From the NCBI GenBank assembly GCA_040772005.1, contig JAXGYZ010000002.1:434001-498000 (forward strand): 64,000 bases of DNA. The letters are read 5' to 3'. Positions 19,055 through 26,130 of the stretch are shown piece by piece (positions within the stretch are counted from its first letter, which is position 1; every line of letters starts with the position of its first letter). This stretch comes from MWBF01 sp040772005. GTDB taxonomy: Bacteria > Chloroflexota > Anaerolineae > CG2-30-64-16. Position numbers and translations under genes: made by a program. The notes under the pieces were generated by a model that made no database searches, was not told where the DNA came from, and saw only the letters and a program-made list of their open reading frames with translations.

Positions 19055-19978
19055 ATGGAAGGACGGAAGTTCGAGGGCGGACTGTTGTGGCCTGTGATTC
19101 TGATCGCTGCAGGCATTGTGTTCCTGCTCAATAACCTGGGCATGTTAGACTGGGGCATCTGGCTGACGCTCCTGCGGCTGTGGCCGGTGCTGCTGATTGC
19201 TGCAGGGCTGGACATCCTGATCGGGCGCAGGTCCCGGCTTGGCTCGGCACTCATTGCACTGCTGCTCGTGGGTGGGCTGGCTCTGGCCGTCACGGGCGCG
19301 ATTCACCCGCCTGCCCTTGCCGCGGGCAGCGCGGTAGAGCGGACTGAAGAGGTGCGTTTCGGGCTTGAAGGCGCCGAGCGGGCGAATGTCGAAGTCAACT
19401 TCGGGTCGGGTAAGCTCACCATCGGTGCGCTGCCCGCAGACAGCGGCGACCTGCTCACCGGCACGCTCGACCTGAGCCGTGAGGAGATACTGCAGCAGAG
19501 CCACAGCGTCAATGCCGGTCTGGCGCGCGCAAGCCTGGCAAGCAGCAACACCTGGACCGTGGGTGTCAGCGTGCCGCGCGACGACAAGCAATGGGAACTG
19601 GCGCTGAACCGTGACGTGCCCATTGCGCTGTCCTTCAATGCGGGCCTGGGCGACTCGAATCTCGATCTCTCGCAGCTCACGTTGAGCCGGCTCGATATCA
19701 ATGGCGGCGTCGGGGATGTGACCGTCAAGCTGCCCGCGACCGGCAGCTTCGACCTGAAGCTGGACGGCGGCGTCGGCAAGATAACCGTCATCATCCCTGA
19801 GGCGTTGGCCGCCCGCATTCGCATCGATGACGGGTTGGGCAGCACCAGGGTGACGGGCAACTTCGAGAAGCGCGACGACGAGTATGTCTCCGCCGGTTTC
19901 GCCAATGCCGAGAACCGGGTGGAAATCAACGTTTACGGCGGTATCGGTCGCATCGAGATCAGGCAGGCGGCCGAGTAG
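19055..19978 (+). CDS. LiaF-like membrane stress protein with beta-helical C-terminus
   Basis: About 307 residues from the ATG at 19055, with TAGGAGG six bases upstream. Residues 8-85 hold three or four membrane segments in the LiaI/LiaF pattern (LLWPVILIAAGIVFLLNN). The remainder is a soluble domain with repeating short strands such as VEVNFGSGKLTIG, LDINGGVGDVTVKLP and RVEINVYGGIGRIEI, as in the DUF2154 / toast-rack domain of LiaF-type proteins. Last of a three-gene plus-strand group. It probably acts at the membrane to modulate an envelope stress response; no LiaRS-type two-component pair is adjacent. Confidence 0.85.
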   Translation: MEGRKFEGGLLWPVILIAAGIVFLLNNLGMLDWGIWLTLLRLWPVLLIAAGLDILIGRRSRLGSALIALLLVGGLALAVTGAIHPPALAAGSAVERTEEVRFGLEGAERANVEVNFGSGKLTIGALPADSGDLLTGTLDLSREEILQQSHSVNAGLARASLASSNTWTVGVSVPRDDKQWELALNRDVPIALSFNAGLGDSNLDLSQLTLSRLDINGGVGDVTVKLPATGSFDLKLDGGVGKITVIIPEALAARIRIDDGLGSTRVTGNFEKRDDEYVSAGFANAENRVEINVYGGIGRIEIRQAAE

Positions 19979-19990
19979 CAACCCCGCTCG

Positions 19991-20115
19991 TTTGGAAGCT
20001 GGATACTGGAAGCTAGAAGCCGGATACTGGATACTGGAAATTGGAAGCGTCGCAGAGTCAGCCGCTGGCTTCCAGCTTCTAGCTTCCAGTATCCGGTTTC
20101 CGGTTTCTGGTTTCA
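19991..20115. repeat. GGAAGCTGG-type inverted repeat cluster
   Basis: The gap after the LiaF-like gene is filled by short words such as GGAAGCTGGATACTGG and their complements. The segment 20001-20023 pairs with 20072-20094 at 22 of 23 positions, with a 48-base loop. The same words recur at 53067-53170 and once inside the PsuG gene. This looks like a dispersed repeat able to form a large hairpin. Confidence 0.8.
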
Positions 20116-20126
20116 GGGGGTTGCAC

Positions 20127-21131
20127 GTGAATGTATCGATGTGGGCGCAGGCGCTGCGCATCATCCCGCGCCTGAGCAAGAGCGAGTGGGATCGGTTGGA
20201 TGTGGTCGCCCGGTGGCTGGTTGCCACGCGCGCGGCCGTGTTGATTATGACCTTCATCTCTGCGGCCATCGCGGGGATTTTCGCGTTTCGTAACGGTGAG
20301 TTCCACCTGGGTCGCTGGCTGCTGCTGGCGCTCGGGCTGGTCCTGTCACACGCAACGAACAATCTGTTGAACGATCTGACGGATTACCGGAAGGGCGTGG
20401 ACAAGGACAACTACTTCCGCACACAGTATGGCGCGCAGCCGCTCCAGCAGGGCCTCTGGACGCAGCGCGAGTTGTTGACCTATGCCGGGATTACCGGGCT
20501 GGTGGCGCTGTTCAGCGGCCTCTATTTCGTGGCACTGCGGGGCTGGCCGGCGCTCCTGCTCGTGGGGCTGGGTGCGTTCTTCGTGCTGTTCTATACGTGG
20601 CCGCTGAAGTATATCGGCCTGGGCGAGCTGGCGGTTGTGATCGTGTGGGGCCCCCTGATGATCGGCGGCGGCTACTACGTGCTGACCGGCCAGTGGAATT
20701 GGGGTGTCGTGCTCGCGAGCCTGCCCTATGCGCTCGGCCCGACCACGGTCATCTTCGGCAAGCACATCGACAAGCACGACCCGGACAAGGCGAAGGGCAT
20801 CCACACGCTGCCGGTGATTATCGGTGAGCGCGTCGCGCGCGGGGTCGCGATGGCGCTGTTTGCGCTGCAATACCTGCTCGTGATCTACCTCGTCATCACA
20901 GGCTTCTTCACGCCGGCCATGCTCATCGTGCTGCTGGCGCTGCGCAACCTGCCGCGCGTCTGGCAGATGTACCGCCAGCCCTATCCGCAGGAGCGGCCGG
21001 CGGACTTCTCGGCGGAGGCGTGGCCGACCTACTTTGCAGCGGGCGCATTCTTCCACAACCGCGGGTATGGCCTGCTGTTCATCGTCGGGCTGCTGGCCGA
21101 TGCGGTGTTGAGGCTGACGGGCGTAATGTAG
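20127..21131 (+). CDS. UbiA-family prenyltransferase
   Basis: About 334 residues from the GTG at 20127; the ATG at 20139 is an alternative with no ribosome site. Eight or nine membrane segments are predicted. The two aspartate-rich motifs that bind the prenyl diphosphate through magnesium are present: NNLLNDLTDYRKGVD near residues 78-92 and FGKHIDKHDPDKAKG in the second half. The family attaches isoprenoid tails to quinone, chlorophyll or heme precursors; sequence style is closest to MenA-like enzymes but the acceptor cannot be fixed. It converges on the Rieske oxygenase gene. Confidence 0.85.
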   Translation: MNVSMWAQALRIIPRLSKSEWDRLDVVARWLVATRAAVLIMTFISAAIAGIFAFRNGEFHLGRWLLLALGLVLSHATNNLLNDLTDYRKGVDKDNYFRTQYGAQPLQQGLWTQRELLTYAGITGLVALFSGLYFVALRGWPALLLVGLGAFFVLFYTWPLKYIGLGELAVVIVWGPLMIGGGYYVLTGQWNWGVVLASLPYALGPTTVIFGKHIDKHDPDKAKGIHTLPVIIGERVARGVAMALFALQYLLVIYLVITGFFTPAMLIVLLALRNLPRVWQMYRQPYPQERPADFSAEAWPTYFAAGAFFHNRGYGLLFIVGLLADAVLRLTGVM

Positions 21132-21138
21132 ACCTACG

Positions 21139-21174
21139 GAGAGCGTACGGAGGGTGCCCCCTCCGTACGCTCTC
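21139..21174. terminator. 16-bp hairpin between convergent genes
   Basis: A perfect 16-base-pair stem (21139-21154 with 21159-21174) with the loop TGCC, between genes that end at 21131 and 21173. No T-run follows on either side, so it may be a dispersed ACGGAG-type repeat used as a barrier rather than a classical terminator. It reaches two bases into the Rieske stop codon. Confidence 0.6.
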
Positions 21175-22165
21175 ACGCGAGTAGACTAAGCGGCCCGCAT
21201 TGCAGCTCCTCGCGCTTGCGCCGGAAGGCGATGATCGGTGCATCCCCCTGCACCAGCTTCTCCCCCATGCGCAGCTCCGTCCTGATGGGTAGTTGGCTCA
21301 ATACCACGCGCTTGTCCTGGCGCAGGACCCACAGGTTCATCGGCGTAGCCAGCCAGTTGACGCCCGACCGGATGACCGGCGCGGTGGCAAACCCCTGGTA
21401 GAACCGCAGATACAGGCGCGTGTTGCTCTCGTCCACGGGGACAAAGGCCACGAAGATGCGCACCTTCTCGCCCAGGTAGTTCTGCCAGAGATTGGGGAAG
21501 ATGAACTCCAGGTGGAACTTGCGCGGGTCCGGTTCGAGAGCTTCCGGTGGGGCAGGCGGCTGAGTCCCGTCATCCCGCCGGTTGCGCACGTAAATCGAGA
21601 AGCGGTCATCCGCCGTCCACTCGACGCGCGGGCCATCGACGACGGGGCCCATGCCCCGCCCGATGGTCGTATTGTGGACGAAGGGCACGTGAATCGCGTC
21701 GAGCTGGTTCTCGATGGCGCGGGTATAGTGGACCGGCCAGTGATCCGTCGTCGTGGCATAGCTGAAGGCGTCATCCGGCAGATCAGTGAACCACGGCACG
21801 GGCGGGTAGCTGGCCTGCGGCTCGCCCCACCAGATGAAGATCAGCCCGTGCGCCTCGCGCGTCGGGTAGGATTTGACCCGGAACGCCTTCGGCACGGGCG
21901 CGTTCAGCCCGTTCGCCGGAATCACCGTGCAGCGGCCCGTCGGATCGAACTCGAACCCGTGGAAGGGGCACGCCACACGGTCGCCGTGCAGCTTGCCGAG
22001 GCTGAGCGCGGCCCCGCGATGCGGACACAGGTCCTGCATGACCGTCACCGCGCCCTGCCGGTCGCGCCAGGCAACCAGCTTCTCGCCCAGCCGCGTCACG
22101 CCGACCGGCTTACCCGTCTTGACTTCGCCAGCATCCAGGATCGCATACCATTGATTGGGAATCAT
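21173..22165 (-). CDS. Rieske non-heme iron oxygenase, alpha-subunit type
   Basis: A 330-residue protein. The N-terminal Rieske [2Fe-2S] domain has CPHRG (C47, H49) and CPFHG (C66, H69). The C-terminal part has the mononuclear-iron region with NQLDAIHVPFVHNTTIG. The pattern resembles the aromatic-ring-hydroxylating and pheophorbide a oxygenase group, which need a separate reductase, not seen here. Its ATG overlaps the stop of the upstream glycosyltransferase gene by four bases, so it is the last gene of the polysaccharide locus as transcribed. Substrate unknown; a sugar or lipid modification is a guess from position. Confidence 0.85.
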   Translation of the reverse strand: MIPNQWYAILDAGEVKTGKPVGVTRLGEKLVAWRDRQGAVTVMQDLCPHRGAALSLGKLHGDRVACPFHGFEFDPTGRCTVIPANGLNAPVPKAFRVKSYPTREAHGLIFIWWGEPQASYPPVPWFTDLPDDAFSYATTTDHWPVHYTRAIENQLDAIHVPFVHNTTIGRGMGPVVDGPRVEWTADDRFSIYVRNRRDDGTQPPAPPEALEPDPRKFHLEFIFPNLWQNYLGEKVRIFVAFVPVDESNTRLYLRFYQGFATAPVIRSGVNWLATPMNLWVLRQDKRVVLSQLPIRTELRMGEKLVQGDAPIIAFRRKREELQCGPLSLLA

Positions 22166-23418
22166 CTTGCCTCCAACTCGGCGTACAGCGCGGCCAGTAC
22201 AGCGGCATGTTCGGCCATGTCCGGCCCGGGGCGCAGATTGGGCCGCAGCGCGGCCAGTTGCCGCGGCTCCACGATCAACCGCTTCAGCACGCGTGCCAGG
22301 TCCGCGCTGTCGCCCGGCTCGAACAGGTAGCCGGTGACGCCCTCCTGCACCTTCTCGGCCAGCGCACCCAGACGGCTCGCAATGACCGGCACGCCGGCCG
22401 CATACGCCTCCTGGATGACGAGGGGTGAATTCTCATACCACACCGACGGCACGACCAGCGCATCGACCTGACGGAGCGCCACGCCGACGCGCCGGTAATC
22501 GAGCGCGCCTGCAAAGCGAATGTTAGGGTGCAGGGCCAGCGCCTTGAGCTCCGCCGCATACTCGGGAAAGGCCTGGTCGCTCCCGTAAATGGTGAGCGCC
22601 GCATAGGCCGGGAGCTGGTTGAAGGCTTCGACCAGGACGTGCACGCCCTTCTGCCAGGCGAGCGAGCCGAGGAATCCGAAGTGGGGCCGCGCGGGCGGCT
22701 CCGGCAGGGGTGTGTCGGGGGTGGCGTCCAGCCGGGCCCGGTCCACCCCGTTTTCGAGCACGCGGATGCGGTCAGCGGGGAAGCCCTGGCGGATGTACTG
22801 GCCGCGCAGGAACTCGCTCGGCGCGAGGAACAGATCTATCTGCGCAGCTATCCGCCGCAGGTAGGCGTTGCGGTAGGCGAAAGGCAGCGCCACGAGGGGT
22901 CGCGCGGCGCGCAGCGGCGCGAGGTCTGCGCGGGCCGTTGCGCAGTCCACGCAGTTCCAGCCGAAGCGCGGTCCGCTGCACACCTGCCGGTCCGGGCGGA
23001 TGAGCTGGCTGTTGGCGCAGAAGTACCAGTAGTCGTGCAGGGTGGCGACCCGCGGCCGGCCGCGGCCGAGCGCGATGAGCTGTGCGGAGACGCCTTGCAC
23101 GTGCTGGTAGTGGATCAGTTCGGGCTGCACCTCTGCGAGGAAGGCGGCGAAGTCGGCCTCGATGGCGGTATCGCGGAAGGTGTGCCAGTACTGCGCGGCG
23201 GGGTTCTCGCGCGGCCGGTCTGCGGGCAGCGGAGCGCGCCAGAGCTGCACGCCGTCGCGCTCCGTGCGTTTTTCCGTCGCGGGGACATCCGCCAGCGGGT
23301 AGAACACGCTGACGGCGTGACCCTGTGTCGCGAGCGCGCGCGCGACGCTCCAGGTGTAAATCTCGGTCCCGCCCAGGCTCTCCGGCGGGAATTTGTGAAC
23401 GGTAAAGGCGATGCGCAT
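22162..23418 (-). CDS. Glycosyltransferase family 4
   Basis: A 418-residue GT-B enzyme. The N-terminal half begins IAFTVHKFPPESLGGTEIY with the usual glycine-rich acceptor loop. The donor half has LGSLAWQKGVHVLVEAF and the nucleotide-sugar signature SVWYENSPLVIQEAYAAGVP with its conserved glutamates. A cysteine cluster around residues 133-159 (CANS, then CSGPRFGWNCVDC) may bind a metal; a similar cluster occurs in the gene at 29772-31085. Cytoplasmic face of the membrane. Its stop overlaps the Rieske start. Sugar specificity cannot be predicted. Confidence 0.9.
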   Translation of the reverse strand: MRIAFTVHKFPPESLGGTEIYTWSVARALATQGHAVSVFYPLADVPATEKRTERDGVQLWRAPLPADRPRENPAAQYWHTFRDTAIEADFAAFLAEVQPELIHYQHVQGVSAQLIALGRGRPRVATLHDYWYFCANSQLIRPDRQVCSGPRFGWNCVDCATARADLAPLRAARPLVALPFAYRNAYLRRIAAQIDLFLAPSEFLRGQYIRQGFPADRIRVLENGVDRARLDATPDTPLPEPPARPHFGFLGSLAWQKGVHVLVEAFNQLPAYAALTIYGSDQAFPEYAAELKALALHPNIRFAGALDYRRVGVALRQVDALVVPSVWYENSPLVIQEAYAAGVPVIASRLGALAEKVQEGVTGYLFEPGDSADLARVLKRLIVEPRQLAALRPNLRPGPDMAEHAAVLAALYAELEAR

Positions 23419-23436
23419 GGTCGGTAGTTATTTCAG

Positions 23437-24729
23437 TTACATGGACTGGTAGACGCGCAGCAGTGCGCGGTAGGTGTGCTCCCAGGTGTACTCCTGCGTC
23501 GTGCGGGCGCGGCCCGCGGCGCCCAGCCGTGCTGCCAGCGCCGGGTCGCGAATCAGCCGCCGGATCGCGCGGGCCAGGCTGTCTGCATCGCCGAAGGGCA
23601 CCAGCAGCCCTGTCTCGTCCGCGCGCACCAGCTCAGGGATGCCGCCTGCGTCTGCGCCGACGACCGGCTTGCCGTGCAGCCACGCTTCGAGCAGCACGAT
23701 GCCGAAGGTGTCCACCTGGCTGGGCAGCGCCAGCAGGTCGCACGCGGCGAGCAGGGCGTGCTTGGTCTGCTCATCGACCAGGCCGAGCAGGTGGATGTGA
23801 CCGTCGAGCGCGGCGCGCACCTCAGTGGGCTGGCGGGCGAGAAACGCCTTGAGACCATCACTGCCCGGCCCCGCGAACGCCACATCGACTGCATCGCCCG
23901 CCTGGTCCAGCGCGGCGGCGGCCAGCGCCAGCGTGAACGCGCCTTTATCATACGTCTGGGCGCCCAAAAATGCCACCAGGGGCCGGGTGATGCCCCGCGC
24001 CTGCCGGAATGCCGCGCCCAACCCCGGGTCGCGCAGGCTGCCAGGCGCATCCTGCGCGGGCGGGACGTCCACGCCCATCGGGATATAGTGGATGCGCGAT
24101 GCAGCGACGCCGAGCCGCTCGTATGCTGCAGCTTCGCGGGCTGACAGCGCCAGGACGGCATCTGCGCCGCGGTATTCGTCCACCTGGTGTGCCATCTGGA
24201 AATGCACCTGCACGGAGGCATCGCCCAGGTGCATGAGGGGCCGCACGACCAGCGGACGGCTGTGCCGCCGCGCGGCATCCGCGGCCGCGCAGAGCAGCCC
24301 GTCCCAACTGCCGTCCTCGATGTGCACCAGGTCTGCGGCGGGCGCCAACCGGTCCAGCGCGGCCGCCAGGCCCGCCAGCGGCGGCATGGCCCGGCTCAGC
24401 GTGCGCAGCACGGGCCGCTGCAAGGCCGCGGGGATGGGGCTGCGCGCCAGCCAGTGACCGGCGCGGCGCAACACGCCGAACGTATACGGCGCGGGCCAGG
24501 GATAGCGCAGGGCCAGGCGCTCGACGACAACGCCGTCGCGCATCTCGTGATGCGGCAGGACGGCCGCGCGGGACGGCAGCCAGAAGTCGCTGGCGCGCTG
24601 CGCATTCGTCGTCAACACGGTCACTGCACTGCCATCCGCCACGAGCCGCCGCGCCATCGCCGCCAGGAACGCGACGGTCCCGCTGGTGAACGGCTCGTAG
24701 TAGGGCGTGACGAACAGGTAGCGTGGCAT
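23437..24729 (-). CDS. Glycosyltransferase family 4
   Basis: A 430-residue GT-B enzyme. It begins MPRYLFVTPYYEPFTSGTVA and carries the donor-binding features VAFLGAQTYDKGAFTLALA and DTFGIVLLEAWLHGKPVVG with the EX7E glutamate pattern typical of GT4. No membrane segment. It lies 18 bases upstream of the previous glycosyltransferase and six bases downstream of the next, so it is one cistron of the long locus. Acceptor and sugar are unknown. Confidence 0.9.
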   Translation of the reverse strand: MPRYLFVTPYYEPFTSGTVAFLAAMARRLVADGSAVTVLTTNAQRASDFWLPSRAAVLPHHEMRDGVVVERLALRYPWPAPYTFGVLRRAGHWLARSPIPAALQRPVLRTLSRAMPPLAGLAAALDRLAPAADLVHIEDGSWDGLLCAAADAARRHSRPLVVRPLMHLGDASVQVHFQMAHQVDEYRGADAVLALSAREAAAYERLGVAASRIHYIPMGVDVPPAQDAPGSLRDPGLGAAFRQARGITRPLVAFLGAQTYDKGAFTLALAAAALDQAGDAVDVAFAGPGSDGLKAFLARQPTEVRAALDGHIHLLGLVDEQTKHALLAACDLLALPSQVDTFGIVLLEAWLHGKPVVGADAGGIPELVRADETGLLVPFGDADSLARAIRRLIRDPALAARLGAAGRARTTQEYTWEHTYRALLRVYQSM

Positions 24730-24735
24730 CGCGGC

Positions 24736-26130
24736 CTAGCTGCGCGGCTCTTCGTCCGCCGGCCCGGCGGATGCTTCGCGCTCCAGCCGCGCCAGCCGCG
24801 CGTTGAGCCGCTCGATCTCCGCGACCAACTGCCGGTTGAACAACACCTGCTGCTCCACGATGCGGTCCAGGTAGGCTTCCTTGACGTGCGTCGTGCTGTT
24901 CCGCCGCAGCCAGGCAACCAGCGGGCCGATGATGGGCAGGCCGGAGTGCACGCGATAGTCGCGCAGCGCGACGTCCGCCTGCTGATAGAGCGGCCCGTGC
25001 GTGACGGGCGGCGCCGGTCGCGGGCCCGTCTGGCCGAGCTGCACGGCTTCAGCCAGTACGCGCTCCGTGTTAGCCGCGAAATTGGCGAGATTGAAGTCCT
25101 GCGCACGCGTGCGTCCACGCTCAACCAGCCCGCGGCGGAGCTCTGCGTCGTCCAGCACCTGCGCGAGGCGCGCAGCCAGCGAAGCAGCATCTCCCGGCTC
25201 GCACAGCAACCCGGCTGCGGGCTGGGCGCCCGCCGCGCCCAGCACCCACGGCAACGCTGCGCTGGCGCCGGCCACCACGGGCACGCCCGCAGCCATCGCC
25301 TCGACCAGCGGGACGCCGAACCCCTCATGCTGGGAGGCCGTCACAAACGCGTCTGCCAGGTGATAGACCGGCCACACATCCTCGACGCGGCCCGCAAACG
25401 TGACGCGGCCTGCCACCCCGCGGTCCGCGGCCTGGCGCTGCAACTGCGCCGTGAGGTCGCGGTACGCGGGGAGGCTGTCCGTGTCGCCCACGACCAGCAG
25501 ATCCAGGTCGCGGTACCGATTCGCCAGCCGCGCGAGCGCATCGATCAGCAGGTCGACGCGCTTGTTGCCCGCGATGCGTCCCACGTAGAGGAGCACCCGG
25601 CGGCCCGTGAGCCGCCACCGGCTGCGGAGGTGCTCCAGTTCTGCGGCAGGAGGCGGGGCTGCCAACCGTGCGACATCCACGCCCAGGGGCACGACGCGCA
25701 CGCGCTCGGCGGGATAGCCGGTGTAGCGGCGGAGTTCCTCTGCGATGAACGGGCTGTCGCAGACGGCCAGGTGCGCGTACCAGGCCAGCTCGGTGCCGGC
25801 GACCGAACGCGTGAGCACGTCGCGGTCCGCGGCGCTGCTCCACAGCTCCGGCGGAGTGACGCCGTGATACCAGAAGAGGGCCGCTCCACTCGCCGCGCGC
25901 AGGGTCTCGGCCAGCGGGAACCAGATGGGATATTGCAGGATGGTGAGTTCTGCAGGCTCCTCGGCGCGCGCCAGGCGATTGCGCCAGGCGGCAGGCACGC
26001 CGCGCGGGTTCTGCAGCGCGAGGCTGACCTCCCAGCCCAGGCCATCGAGCACGCGGGCCAGCGCCTCGGTGTGCAGGCCCAGGGCCGACCGCACATCCCA
26101 GCCTTCTGCCAGCACGCACGCGCGGGGCAT
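24736..26130 (-). CDS. Glycosyltransferase family 4 with C-terminal linker and coiled coil
   Basis: About 464 residues from the ATG at 26130, which overlaps the previous stop (ATGA) and has GGGAGG upstream; an earlier in-frame start at 26154 lies inside the neighbour. GT4 features: LLYVGRIAGNKRVDLLIDAL and the donor motif SQHEGFGVPLVEAMAAGVP. After the catalytic part comes a segment of about 56 residues (nucleotides 24960-24793) beginning DYRVHSGLPIIGPLVAWLRR, then a short coiled coil (VAEIERLNARLARLERE). The same segment occurs in the GT-methyltransferase encoded immediately upstream, suggesting that the two proteins share a docking surface. Confidence 0.9.
   Translation of the reverse strand: MPRACVLAEGWDVRSALGLHTEALARVLDGLGWEVSLALQNPRGVPAAWRNRLARAEEPAELTILQYPIWFPLAETLRAASGAALFWYHGVTPPELWSSAADRDVLTRSVAGTELAWYAHLAVCDSPFIAEELRRYTGYPAERVRVVPLGVDVARLAAPPPAAELEHLRSRWRLTGRRVLLYVGRIAGNKRVDLLIDALARLANRYRDLDLLVVGDTDSLPAYRDLTAQLQRQAADRGVAGRVTFAGRVEDVWPVYHLADAFVTASQHEGFGVPLVEAMAAGVPVVAGASAALPWVLGAAGAQPAAGLLCEPGDAASLAARLAQVLDDAELRRGLVERGRTRAQDFNLANFAANTERVLAEAVQLGQTGPRPAPPVTHGPLYQQADVALRDYRVHSGLPIIGPLVAWLRRNSTTHVKEAYLDRIVEQQVLFNRQLVAEIERLNARLARLEREASAGPADEEPRS

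Noticed and set aside
19991..20115. Repeat cluster considered as a CRISPR array.
   Set aside because: Repeat words are too short and uneven, there are no unique spacers of constant length, and no cas genes are present.
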